A model generated the notes under the pieces. The model did not search any database. It saw only the letters and a list, made by a program, of their open reading frames with translations, and had not been told where the DNA came from. DNA of 64,000 nt, from NCBI GenBank assembly GCA_019454985.1, contig JACFNF010000002.1:106896-170895 (forward strand), given 5' to 3'. The DNA comes from Bacteroidales bacterium. Lineage in GTDB: Bacteria; Bacteroidota; Bacteroidia; Bacteroidales; F082. The translations under genes were made by a program, and so were the position numbers. This document shows positions 55,879 through 64,000 of the stretch, in pieces; position 1 is the first letter of the stretch; every line of letters starts with the position of its first letter.

Positions 55879-58800
55879 AGTCAAAGGTTACTTCCAATCC
55901 TAAGCCGCGAAGCTCGTGGATGAGTACGTTGAACGATTCTGGGATTCCGGGGACCGGCATGTCGCCACCTTTGACGATGGCTTCGTAGGCCTTGGCGCGT
56001 CCCACCACGTCGTCGGATTTAACCGTAAGGATCTCCTGAAGAATGTTGCTGGCACCGAAAGCTTCGAGCGCCCATACTTCCATTTCACCAAAACGCTGTC
56101 CCCCAAACTGAGCTTTACCACCCAAAGGCTGCTGGGTGATGAGCGAATAAGGTCCGATAGAACGGGCGTGCATTTTGTCGTCAACCATGTGGTGCAGCTT
56201 TAACATATAGATATAACCTACTGTGGCCGGCTGTTCAAAACGTTGCCCGGTACCGCCATCGTAAAGATAGACACTGCCGTATTCGGGCAGACCGGCTTTA
56301 CGCATGTATTCATTGATCTCGTCAATCTCGGCGCCATCGAAAATGGGAGTAGAAAACTTCACTCCGAGCTTATGCCCAGCCCAACCCAAAACAGTTTCAT
56401 AAATCTGTCCGAGGTTCATACGCGAAGGTACACCAAGAGGGTTCAATACAATGTCAACCGGTGTGCCGTCTTCGAGGAAAGGCATGTCCTCTTCGCGGAC
56501 AATACGTGCTACAATACCTTTGTTTCCGTGACGACCGGCCATCTTATCACCAATATTCAGCTTACGCTTTTTGGCTACATAAACTTTGGCCAACTGAACA
56601 ATACCGTTCGGGAGCTCATCACCTACAGTGGCAACAAACTTCTTACGGTTGAACACACCATAGTATTCTTTGTACTTGATGTTGTAGTTGTGGATAAGGG
56701 TCTTAATCTTTTCGTTATCATCCTTATCAGCTGTCCATTTATTGGGATTGACTGTGGAATAGTCAATGTTCATCAGCGATTTCTGTGTGAACTTGGATTT
56801 TTTAGGAATGAGTACTTCCTTATAGTTATTCATCACACCTTGCGAGCTGCGTCCGTTGAGTAAGACTAAAAGCTTGTCCACAAGTTTATTCTTAAGCTCA
56901 GTAGCCTGACGGTTAAATTGAGCTTCAAGTTCCTGAACCAGATCTTTGTCTTTGGCTTTTGACTTGCGGTCTTTGATCACACGCGAGAACAGCTTTTTGT
57001 CTATCACCACGCCTTTCATGGACGGTGGTGCCTTAAGTGATGCGTTTTTCACGTCGCCGGCTTTGTCACCAAAAATGGCGCGCAACAGCTTTTCCTCCGG
57101 AGTGGGGTCACTTTCGCCTTTGGGTGTGATCTTCCCAATTAAAATGTCGCCTTCGTTTACCTCAGCACCGATACGAATCAGACCATTTTCGTCGAGGTCT
57201 TTGGTGGCATCGGCACTCACATTGGGAATGTCGTTTGTCAGCTCTTCGATACCGCGTTTTGTGTCGCGTACCTCGAGGGTAAACTCTTCAACGTGGATTG
57301 AGGTAAAGATATCCTCTTTTACGATTTTCTCGGAAATGACAATAGCATCCTCAAAGTTGTATCCTTTCCAGGGCATGAAAGCCACCATCACATTGCGTCC
57401 GATTGCAAGTTCTCCATTCTGGGTGGCATAACCTTCGCATAACACCTGTCCTTTGCTGACGCGTTCACCTTTTGCAACGATAGGTTTCAGGTTGATGCTG
57501 GTATTTTGATTTGTTCGGACGTATTTTGTCAGCGGATAGGTTTTAACATCTTCGTCGAAACTCAGCAGTTTCTCCTCTTCCGAGCGATTGTAACGGATGG
57601 TAATTTTGGTGGCGTCCACAAAAATAACTTCTCCATCGCCTTCGGCATTGATCAGCACCCTCGAATCTTTGGCTACAGCTCTTTCGATACCTGTTCCGAC
57701 AATAGGAGTTTCAGGTTGCATGAGTGGTACTGCCTGACGCATCATGTTCGATCCCATCAAGGCACGATTAGCATCGTCGTGCTCTAAGAAAGGTATGAGC
57801 GATGCGGCGATTGAGGCGATCTGGTTCGGTGCAACGTCAATCAGATTGACTGATTCGGGTTCAACGATGGGATAGTCGGCCAGATAACGCACCTTGATGC
57901 GATCTCCAACAAAATGTCCATTGTCGGCTATCGGTGTAGTTGCCTGGGCAATAACTTTGTTTTCCTCTTCTTCAGCACTCAGATAAACAGGCTCTTCGTT
58001 CAAACTGACGTTTCCTTCTTTTACTTCGAAGTAGGGCGTTTCAATAAAGCCAAGTTTATTGATTTTGGCATATACGCATAACGAAGAAATCAGACCAATG
58101 TTAGGCCCTTCCGGAGTTTCGATTGTACAAAGCCTTCCGTAATGTGTATAATGAACGTCGCGGACTTCAAATCCAGCTCTTTCACGCGAAAGACCCCCCG
58201 GCCCTAAAGCCGAGATTCGGCGTTTATGGGTTACTTCGGACAACGGATTGGTTTGATCCATAAATTGGGACAACTGGTTCGTGCCAAAGAACGAATTAAT
58301 CACCGATGAAAGGGTCTTGGCATTAATCAGATCAGTAGGGGTAAACACTTCATTGTCGCGCACATTCATGCGCTCCCGAATTGTACGGGCCATGCGGGCA
58401 AGTCCAACCCCGAACTGAGCATAAAGTTGTTCGCCAACCGTGCGCACACGCCGGTTGCTCAAATGGTCAATATCGTCAACGTCTGTTTTGTTGTTGGCTA
58501 ACTCAACCAAATGACGGATAATATAAATGATGTCTTCTTTTGTAAGGACTTTGGTTTCCTCCGGAATATCCAGATTTAGTTTTTTGTTGATACGGTAACG
58601 ACCAACTTCACCTAAATCGTAACGTTTATCGGAGAAGAAGAGTTTGTCAATGATTCCGCGTGCTGTTTCTTCATCGGGCGGTTCAGCATTGCGAAGCTGA
58701 CGGTAAATAAATTCAACGGCTTCTTTTTCCGAGTTGGCGGTATCTTTTTGCAGGGTGTTAAAAATGATGGCATATTCCGAGGTGTTGAAATCTTCACGGT

Positions 58801-59683
58801 GTAAAAGCACTGCTTTCACCCCCGAATCAACAATGAGGTCAATATGCTCATTTTCGAGTATGGTTTCGCGTTCGATGATCACCTCGTTACGTTCGATGGT
58901 GACTACCTCTCCGGTATCTTCATCCACGAAATCTTCGTTCCACGAACGAACAACCCTGGCCGCAAGTTTTCTTCCCAGGACGCGTTTCAACCCGGCCTTG
59001 CTCACTTTAACCTCTTCTGCAAGGTTAAAAATTTCCAGAATGTCTTTGTCGGTTTCGTAGCCTATGGCCCTGAGCAGGGTGGTTACCGGAAGTTTTTTCT
59101 TGCGGTCAATATAGGCATACATGACGTTGTTGATATCGGTAGAGAACTCCATCCACGATCCTTTGAAGGGAATGATTCTCGCCGAATAGAGTTGTGTTCC
59201 GTTGGCGTGTATGTGCTGACCAAAAAATACCCCGGGAGAGCGATGAAGCTGCGAAACAACAACGCGTTCGGCGCCGTTGATGACAAAAGTACCTTTGGGT
59301 GTCATATAGGGCACCATACCAAGGTAAACATCCTGCACGATGGTTTCGAAATCTTCGTGTTCAGGATCGGTGCAATATAGCTTCAACTTCGCTTTGAGCG
59401 GAAGGCTGTAAGTGAGTCCACGTTCTATACATTCTTCAATGGTATAGCGGGGCGGGTCAACAAAATAGTCGAGAAACTCTAAAACAAAATTGTTTCGGGC
59501 ATCCGTGATTGGAAAATTTTCTGCGAAAACTTTGTAAAGTCCTTCGTCCTTACGGTTTTCGGTAATGGTATCCAGTTGAAAGAAATCCTGAAACGACTGA
59601 AGTTGGATGTCTAAGAAATCAGGATAGTCAATGGTCGTTTTCGTGGATGCGAAACTGATTCTTTCGGTTGATTTTACTGCCAA
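55877..59683 (-). CDS. rpoB: DNA-directed RNA polymerase subunit beta
   Basis: 1268 residues. N-terminal [20 protein letters not shown], rifampicin-region residues in [20 protein letters not shown] followed by [20 protein letters not shown], and the C-terminal catalytic parts [15 protein letters not shown] and [20 protein letters not shown] are all present. The Gln, Asp and His of the rifampicin pocket look wild type, as do the Arg and Ser positions visible in RISALGPGG. It follows rplL by 150 nt containing a stable hairpin. Confidence 0.98.
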   Translation of the reverse strand: MAVKSTERISFASTKTTIDYPDFLDIQLQSFQDFFQLDTITENRKDEGLYKVFAENFPITDARNNFVLEFLDYFVDPPRYTIEECIERGLTYSLPLKAKLKLYCTDPEHEDFETIVQDVYLGMVPYMTPKGTFVINGAERVVVSQLHRSPGVFFGQHIHANGTQLYSARIIPFKGSWMEFSTDINNVMYAYIDRKKKLPVTTLLRAIGYETDKDILEIFNLAEEVKVSKAGLKRVLGRKLAARVVRSWNEDFVDEDTGEVVTIERNEVIIERETILENEHIDLIVDSGVKAVLLHREDFNTSEYAIIFNTLQKDTANSEKEAVEFIYRQLRNAEPPDEETARGIIDKLFFSDKRYDLGEVGRYRINKKLNLDIPEETKVLTKEDIIYIIRHLVELANNKTDVDDIDHLSNRRVRTVGEQLYAQFGVGLARMARTIRERMNVRDNEVFTPTDLINAKTLSSVINSFFGTNQLSQFMDQTNPLSEVTHKRRISALGPGGLSRERAGFEVRDVHYTHYGRLCTIETPEGPNIGLISSLCVYAKINKLGFIETPYFEVKEGNVSLNEEPVYLSAEEEENKVIAQATTPIADNGHFVGDRIKVRYLADYPIVEPESVNLIDVAPNQIASIAASLIPFLEHDDANRALMGSNMMRQAVPLMQPETPIVGTGIERAVAKDSRVLINAEGDGEVIFVDATKITIRYNRSEEEKLLSFDEDVKTYPLTKYVRTNQNTSINLKPIVAKGERVSKGQVLCEGYATQNGELAIGRNVMVAFMPWKGYNFEDAIVISEKIVKEDIFTSIHVEEFTLEVRDTKRGIEELTNDIPNVSADATKDLDENGLIRIGAEVNEGDILIGKITPKGESDPTPEEKLLRAIFGDKAGDVKNASLKAPPSMKGVVIDKKLFSRVIKDRKSKAKDKDLVQELEAQFNRQATELKNKLVDKLLVLLNGRSSQGVMNNYKEVLIPKKSKFTQKSLMNIDYSTVNPNKWTADKDDNEKIKTLIHNYNIKYKEYYGVFNRKKFVATVGDELPNGIVQLAKVYVAKKRKLNIGDKMAGRHGNKGIVARIVREEDMPFLEDGTPVDIVLNPLGVPSRMNLGQIYETVLGWAGHKLGVKFSTPIFDGAEIDEINEYMRKAGLPEYGSVYLYDGGTGQRFEQPATVGYIYMLKLHHMVDDKMHARSIGPYSLITQQPLGGKAQFGGQRFGEMEVWALEAFGASNILQEILTVKSDDVVGRAKAYEAIVKGGDMPVPGIPESFNVLIHELRGLGLEVTFD

Positions 59684-59756
59684 GTTTTTAAAGTATTTGA
59701 GGCCTTTTGGGAGGCGGGTTAGAATGAAAAAGAAACCATGTCCACAAAATGCAAAA

Positions 59757-59808
59757 GAGGCATAAAACCTCTATCTCAAAAAAAATGAGATAGAGGTTGC
59801 ATTGCCTC
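59757..59808 (-). promoter_or_regulatory. Strong hairpin between rplL and rpoB (possible attenuator or processing site)
   Basis: AACCTCTATCTCA (59766-59778) and TGAGATAGAGGTT (59786-59798) form a perfect 13-bp stem with a 7-nt A loop (U on the mRNA). Flanking GAGGCA and TGCCTC can extend it. On the coding strand the stem is followed by a modest U-rich stretch. Its position equals the E. coli rplL-rpoB attenuator and RNase III site. Confidence 0.65.
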
Positions 59809-59833
59809 GTATTTTGCACAAATACTAAACTCC

Positions 59834-60214
59834 TTATTTAACTTCAACCTCTGCACCAGCTTCTTCAAGTTGGGATTTTAAAGCATTGGCTTCGTCTTTG
59901 CTTACACCTTCTTTAATTGGTTTCGGAGCTGCGTCAACTAATTCTTTGGCTTCTTTCAGGCCAAGGCTGGTGAGCTCTTTTACCAATTTAACAACTGCAA
60001 GCTTCGAGGCGCCGGCCGATTTCAGAATAACATCAAACGATGTTTTTTCTTCAACAACAGGGGCATCGCCACCACCAGCCTGAGCCGGGGCAACTGCAAC
60101 TGCAGCAGCAGCGGGTTCAATACCATATTCCTCTTTCAAAATGGTAGCTAATTCGTTTACCTCTTTCACTGTAAGGTTTACCAATTGTTCTGCGAAAGCT
60201 TTCAAATCTGCCAT
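59834..60214 (-). CDS. rplL: 50S ribosomal protein bL12 (L7/L12)
   Basis: 126 residues. An N-terminal dimerisation helix ([20 protein letters not shown]), an Ala/Gly-rich hinge ([15 protein letters not shown]) and the C-terminal domain with [20 protein letters not shown] and [20 protein letters not shown]. It forms the flexible stalk that recruits translation factors. It follows rplJ by 65 nt of A/T-rich sequence and is separated from rpoB by a hairpin region. Confidence 0.98.
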   Translation of the reverse strand: MADLKAFAEQLVNLTVKEVNELATILKEEYGIEPAAAAVAVAPAQAGGGDAPVVEEKTSFDVILKSAGASKLAVVKLVKELTSLGLKEAKELVDAAPKPIKEGVSKDEANALKSQLEEAGAEVEVK

Positions 60215-60279
60215 TTTATTTACTTTTTAAATGTGTTTAAAAATTTATTTTCTTTTTTTTGAATTCTAATAATTCGCTG

Positions 60280-60801
60280 TTATCCTTCTCTTTCCGAGAG
60301 GGTTTTGACGATACCGCTCAGCTTGTGGCCGCCCGACTGAAGTGCGCCAATAACGTTTTTGGCTGGCGATTGCAGCAGGCCGATCAGGTCGCCGATCAGG
60401 TCGTTCTTCGATTTCACATTGATCAGGAAATCAAGTTGATTCTCACCAATATACGCAGCTTCTTCAATAAAAGCAGCTTTCAGTATGGGTCTGTCAGAAG
60501 TCTTGCGGAATTCTTTGATGAGCTTGGCCGGGGCGTTGCCTGCTTCGGCAAACATAATCGAAGTAGAGCCTTTGAGAGCTCCAAAAAGCTCACTCATGTC
60601 CACTCCGGTACGCTCCATTGCTTTGCGCAACAGTGCGTTTTTAACTACTAAAAGCTCGATATCACGGGTATAGCACAAACGACGTAACCGAGCCGTGTTT
60701 TCGGCGTTTAGATCCGAAATATCGGTCAGGTAGAAGTTGGGTTTTGCCTTGAGTTTTTCCGTGATATTCTCGATGATCACTAGTTTTTCTTCTTTTCTCA
60801 T
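60280..60801 (-). CDS. rplJ: 50S ribosomal protein uL10
   Basis: 173 residues. MRKEEKLVIIENITEKLKAK, then NFYLTDISDLNAENTARLRR, the RNA-binding VVKNALLRKAMERTGVD and a C-terminal helix for bL12 binding (LLQSPAKNVIGALQSGGHKL). It anchors the bL12 dimers on 23S rRNA and in many bacteria controls the rplJL operon. Only 20 nt separate it from rplA, so any leader for autoregulation would lie inside the rplA 3' end. Confidence 0.97.
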   Translation of the reverse strand: MRKEEKLVIIENITEKLKAKPNFYLTDISDLNAENTARLRRLCYTRDIELLVVKNALLRKAMERTGVDMSELFGALKGSTSIMFAEAGNAPAKLIKEFRKTSDRPILKAAFIEEAAYIGENQLDFLINVKSKNDLIGDLIGLLQSPAKNVIGALQSGGHKLSGIVKTLSEREG

Positions 60802-60821
60802 ATCAATAACTTCCTTTTCTT

Positions 60822-61517
60822 TTAGTTTGTTACTGATTTAAGGTCGATCTGAACGCCGGGGCTCATCGTGCTTGACATATAGATGCTCTTCACGTATGTT
60901 CCTTTTGCTGCGGAGGGTTTGAGTTTAACGATCGTTTGGATAATCTCCTTTGCGTTTTCCTCAATTTTTGAAGCGTCGAAGCTCACTTTTGCAATACCGG
61001 CATGAACAATACCATATTTGTCCACTTTGAAATCAATCTTACCGGCTTTCACTTCTTGTACAGCTTTAGCGATTTCCATCGTCACGGTTCCCGTCTTTGG
61101 GTTAGGCATCAAACCTCTTGGGCCGAGGATACGGCCTAAGGCGCCTACCTTGGGCATCACATTGGGAGTGGTAATCACGACGTCAATATCTGTCCAACCG
61201 TCTTTAATCTTTTGGATGTATTCATCCAGACCGACGTAATCAGCACCTGCATCTTTGGCTTCCTGTTCCTTATCAGGCGTACACAACACGAGTACTCGTG
61301 CCACTTTTCCCGTTCCGTGAGGTAGAGTAACCGAACCGCGAACCATTTGGTTGGCTTTGCGGGGGTCAACACCTAAACGGATGTTAAGGTCAACGGAAGC
61401 GTCAAACTTGGTATAGGTGATTTTTTTGACGATATCAACTGCTTCAGTCAAGGAGTAAATCTTGCTTTTGTCGAACTTAGCCAGGGCTTCCTTTTGTTTT
61501 TTGGTCACTTTAGCCAT
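60822..61517 (-). CDS. rplA: 50S ribosomal protein uL1
   Basis: 231 residues. Landmarks: [59 protein letters not shown] and [17 protein letters not shown]. uL1 forms the L1 stalk and often represses its own rplKA operon. The gap to rplK is 62 nt. Motifs and length are standard. Confidence 0.98.
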   Translation of the reverse strand: MAKVTKKQKEALAKFDKSKIYSLTEAVDIVKKITYTKFDASVDLNIRLGVDPRKANQMVRGSVTLPHGTGKVARVLVLCTPDKEQEAKDAGADYVGLDEYIQKIKDGWTDIDVVITTPNVMPKVGALGRILGPRGLMPNPKTGTVTMEIAKAVQEVKAGKIDFKVDKYGIVHAGIAKVSFDASKIEENAKEIIQTIVKLKPSAAKGTYVKSIYMSSTMSPGVQIDLKSVTN

Positions 61518-61579
61518 TTAACTTTGTTGTGTTTAGGGTTCTACAAAATGCATGTAAAAACCAAAGCTGTAGCTTTAGT

Positions 61580-62020
61580 TTATTCAAATGGGGCGTCGCC
61601 TGTGATCCTAACTCCCATACTACGGGCAGTGCCTGCTACCATCTTCATGGCCGATTCGAGGGTGAAAGCGTTGAGGTCTTTCATCTTGACTTCGGCAATG
61701 GTTTTCACCTGGTCCCAGCTGAGTGAACCAACCTTTGCACGGTTGGGTTCGGCCGAACCTTTTTTGATGCCTGCAAGTTCACTGATCTGTATGGCAACCG
61801 GTGGTGCTTTAACAATGAAATCAAACGACTTATCCTTATACACAGTGATGATAACAGGTACTATTTTGCCTGCCATGTCTTGTGTACGGGCGTTGAATTG
61901 CTTGCAAAACTCCATAATGTTGACACCTTTCGATCCCAATGCGGGACCAACCGGCGGAGAAGGATTGGCGGCTCCTCCTTTGATCTGCAGTTTAATTAAT
62001 GCGCTTACTTCTTTTGCCAT
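61580..62020 (-). CDS. rplK: 50S ribosomal protein uL11
   Basis: 146 residues. [40 protein letters not shown] and the C-terminal RNA-binding [20 protein letters not shown] with [12 protein letters not shown] are diagnostic. It binds the GTPase centre of 23S rRNA. It follows nusG by 47 nt. Confidence 0.98.
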   Translation of the reverse strand: MAKEVSALIKLQIKGGAANPSPPVGPALGSKGVNIMEFCKQFNARTQDMAGKIVPVIITVYKDKSFDFIVKAPPVAIQISELAGIKKGSAEPNRAKVGSLSWDQVKTIAEVKMKDLNAFTLESAMKMVAGTARSMGVRITGDAPFE

Positions 62021-62067
62021 TTTTAATCCTTATAAAAGATTGAATATGAAGGAAGTTCGTTTATCTA

Positions 62068-62613
62068 TTATTCCTTTGCTACCTGCATAAAGCTGAGTTC
62101 CAGCGGTGTTTTTCGCCCAAAGATTTTCACCATCACCTTAAGCTTTTTCTTTTCTTCATTGATTTCTTCAATCACACCACTGAAACTGTTAAACGGCCCG
62201 TCGGTTACAGTCACGGTTTCGCCTACGATAAACGGGATGTTAACTTCTTCGCCCATTTCCGAAAGCTCATCCATCTTGCCCAGAATCCGATTAACTTCTG
62301 CCGGTCTCATAGGATCTGCTTCACCTTTCGTACCAAGGAATCCCAGAACATTCGGAATTGACTTAATAATATGAGGAATCTCACCGGTTAAAGTAGCTTC
62401 AATCAGAACATAACCAGGAAAATAATTGCGCTCTTTGCTAATTTTTTTCCCTTTTCTGATTTGAAATACCTTTTCCGTTGGGATAAGCACCTGCGAAATA
62501 TAGGATTGAAGCCCTAACCTTGCGATTTCGGATTCGAGGTATTCTTTTACCTTTTTCTCCTTACCACTAATGGCCCGGACTACATACCACTTTTTTTCAG
62601 AGGGTTCACTCAT
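62068..62613 (-). CDS. nusG: Transcription termination/antitermination protein NusG
   Basis: 181 residues. The NGN domain starts [20 protein letters not shown] and includes [20 protein letters not shown] and IPNVLGFLG. The KOW domain holds [20 protein letters not shown]. It couples RNA polymerase to Rho or ribosomes. secE lies 66 nt upstream and rplK 47 nt downstream, the conserved order. Confidence 0.97.
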   Translation of the reverse strand: MSEPSEKKWYVVRAISGKEKKVKEYLESEIARLGLQSYISQVLIPTEKVFQIRKGKKISKERNYFPGYVLIEATLTGEIPHIIKSIPNVLGFLGTKGEADPMRPAEVNRILGKMDELSEMGEEVNIPFIVGETVTVTDGPFNSFSGVIEEINEEKKKLKVMVKIFGRKTPLELSFMQVAKE

Positions 62614-62679
62614 ACGGGTTGCAGAACTTGGATTATTAGATAAACAAAAATCGTTGTCAGAATAATTCAGGAATGTTGC

Positions 62680-62877
62680 TTAAAAAAGTCGGTAAAAATT
62701 TTCAAGAACCGTCCTGAACGATAGATCCATCAGGTAAACCACCGTAGCGATTAAGAGGGAAGCAATGGATACTACCAAAGCACTGCTTTGAAGCTCACTC
62801 CACGTGGGCCAGGATACCTTTTGCATCAGTTCGGTATAACTTTCCTTTACGTAGTTGACAATGCTGAATTTTGACAT
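62680..62877 (-). CDS. secE: Preprotein translocase subunit SecE
   Basis: 65 residues with a single membrane helix. The amphipathic VNYVKESYTELMQKVSWPTW followed by SELQSSALVVSIASLLIATV is the SecE signature (Trp-Pro-Thr-Trp before the helix). It clamps SecY in the inner membrane. It lies between tRNA-Trp and nusG. Confidence 0.95.
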   Translation of the reverse strand: MSKFSIVNYVKESYTELMQKVSWPTWSELQSSALVVSIASLLIATVVYLMDLSFRTVLENFYRLF

Positions 62878-62894
62878 TGATTTATATTTTTAAG

Positions 62895-62970
62895 TGGCAC
62901 GGGTGGTAGGACTCGAACCCACAACCAATGGTTTTGGAGACCACTACTCTACCAATTGAGCTACACCCGT
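62895..62970 (-). tRNA. trnW: tRNA-Trp (anticodon CCA)
   Basis: On the minus strand the acceptor stem ACGGGTG/CACCCGT (7 bp), D-arm TAGCTCAATTGGTAGAG, anticodon loop CTCCAAA with CCA, and T-arm with GTTCGAGTC are all present. The discriminator is G and a genomically encoded CCA follows (62895-62897). It lies between tuf and secE, the usual place. Confidence 0.96.
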
Positions 62971-63038
62971 ATAGTTTTGAAGCTAAAGGCCTTCTTTCAT
63001 TAAAAAGAGGCCCTTAGCTGCAAACTGTTGTGATTAGA

Positions 63039-64000
63039 TTACTCAATAATTTCAGTTACCTGACCGGCGCCAACTGTACGTCCACCTTCGCGGATAGCGA
63101 AACGAAGACCTTTGGTCATGGCGATTTCAGCAATCAGTTTAACTTCGATGGTCAGGTTGTCACCGGGCATAACCATTTCAACGCCGGCAGGCAACACGAT
63201 CTCACCAGTAACGTCGGTTGTTCTGAAATAGAACTGCGGACGATATTTGTTATGGAACGGAGTGTGACGGCCACCTTCTTCTTTTTTGAGGATATACACC
63301 TCAGCTTTGAAGTGTTTGTGTGGTTTTACCGAACCGGGAGCTACGATAACCATACCCCTGCGGATTTCGTCCTTGTCAATACCACGGAGAAGCAGACCGG
63401 CGTTGTCACCAGCCTCACCCTGGTCAAGGATTTTACGGAACATTTCGACACCCGTAACAACTGATTTCAGTTTTTCGGCACCCATTCCGATGATTTCAAC
63501 CGGATCGCCAGTGTGGATAACGCCGGTTTCGATACGGCCGGTAGCAACAGTACCACGACCAGTAATGGAGAATACGTCTTCGATAGGCATCAGGAAGGGT
63601 TTGTCCTGATCGCGCTGTGGAAGCGGAATCCAAGTATCGCAAGCGTCCATCAGCTCGTAGATTTTTTCTACCCATTTTGGCTCTTTATTCAGACCGCCCA
63701 GAGCAGATCCACGGATAACGGGGGTGTTGTCGCCATCGAATTTGTAGAAGCTGAGAAGGTCACGAACTTCCATTTCAACCAAATCGAGAAGCTCTTCGTC
63801 GTCAACCAAATCAACTTTATTCATGAACACAACCAGCTTTGGCACACCAACCTGACGGGCCAGAAGGATATGTTCGCGGGTTTGAGGCATGGGGCCATCA
63901 GTAGCAGCTACTACGATGATTGCGCCGTCCATCTGGGCAGCACCGGTAACCATGTTCTTCACGTAGTCAGCGTGACCGGGGCAGTCAACGTGTGCATAGT
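63039..64000 (-). CDS. tuf: Elongation factor Tu, N-terminus beyond window edge
   Basis: About 320 residues to the stop at 63039; the first ~75 residues lie outside the window. Visible are [14 protein letters not shown] (G3), [14 protein letters not shown] (G4, NKVD), GSALGGL (G5), domain 2 with [19 protein letters not shown], and domain 3 ending [20 protein letters not shown]. It delivers aminoacyl-tRNA to the ribosome. tRNA-Trp follows. Confidence 0.98.
   Translation of the reverse strand, partial: YAHVDCPGHADYVKNMVTGAAQMDGAIIVVAATDGPMPQTREHILLARQVGVPKLVVFMNKVDLVDDEELLDLVEMEVRDLLSFYKFDGDNTPVIRGSALGGLNKEPKWVEKIYELMDACDTWIPLPQRDQDKPFLMPIEDVFSITGRGTVATGRIETGVIHTGDPVEIIGMGAEKLKSVVTGVEMFRKILDQGEAGDNAGLLLRGIDKDEIRRGMVIVAPGSVKPHKHFKAEVYILKKEEGGRHTPFHNKYRPQFYFRTTDVTGEIVLPAGVEMVMPGDNLTIEVKLIAEIAMTKGLRFAIREGGRTVGAGQVTEIIE

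Noticed and set aside
62638..62679. Extra small gene between nusG and secE
   Set aside because: The 66-nt gap has no start codon with a sensible frame and is simply a leader.

Overview
The window reads as a chromosomal segment of a Bacteroidota bacterium, most likely an anaerobic Bacteroidales-type organism. Supporting signs are a type IX secretion C-terminal domain, Bacteroidota-typical families (DUF4295 next to bL33, DUF3467 after rpoC, GIN/DUF2807, MORN_2), few Shine-Dalgarno-like leaders, and many TAnnTTTG promoter -7 boxes just upstream of start codons. The species cannot be named from the sequence alone. Base composition is moderate and looks even throughout. I see no IS element, prophage, integron, plasmid gene or CRISPR array.

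Layout. 1-8.4 kb: a truncated LTA-synthase-like membrane sulfatase (minus), then yggS, DUF3108, a GIN-domain protein, an EamA exporter, a saccharopine-dehydrogenase-like enzyme, a TrmH methyltransferase and TrkH. 8.6-18.5 kb: a FakA-FakB-like fusion; an ADP-forming acyl-CoA synthetase coupled to a Mpv17-like membrane protein; a class I/II aminotransferase; a four-gene 2-oxoacid:ferredoxin oxidoreductase operon (ferredoxin, VorB-type alpha, TPP beta, gamma); and a TIGR02757 protein. 18.7-25.4 kb: a small outer-membrane-type protein, then minus-strand units aroE-Nramp-galK and TPR-ALDH. 25.8-39 kb: a phosphohexomutase, a small Lys-rich protein, recR, histidine degradation genes (hutI, fused ftcD) with a MarC protein, rpmG-DUF4295-ftsY-rimO, two MORN_2 secreted proteins, a hotdog thioesterase and pruA. 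39-51 kb: minus-strand tsaD-dgt-hydrolase, divergent to a plus-strand TamB-like protein, a T9SS-sorted protein and a RecB/AddA-like helicase-nuclease. 51-64 kb: the minus-strand cluster tuf (partial)-tRNA-Trp-secE-nusG-rplK-rplA-rplJ-rplL-rpoB-rpoC-DUF3467.

How the genes fit together. Aminotransferase, 2-oxoacid:ferredoxin oxidoreductase and ADP-forming acyl-CoA synthetase lie within about 7 kb. Together they could form a peptide-fermentation route: amino acid to 2-oxoacid to acyl-CoA to acid plus ATP. The hut genes and pruA add histidine and proline degradation to glutamate, so the segment fits an amino-acid-using anaerobe with T9SS-secreted proteins. The 3' quarter is core transcription and translation machinery.

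I did not find a clear-cut new defence or mobile system. The observations most worth checking are the Nramp homologue with altered metal-binding motifs, the FakA-FakB fusion, promoter boxes that touch or abut start codons (possible leaderless mRNAs or misplaced starts), two structured intergenic regions inside the rpl-rpoBC operon, and the amino-acid fermentation cluster.
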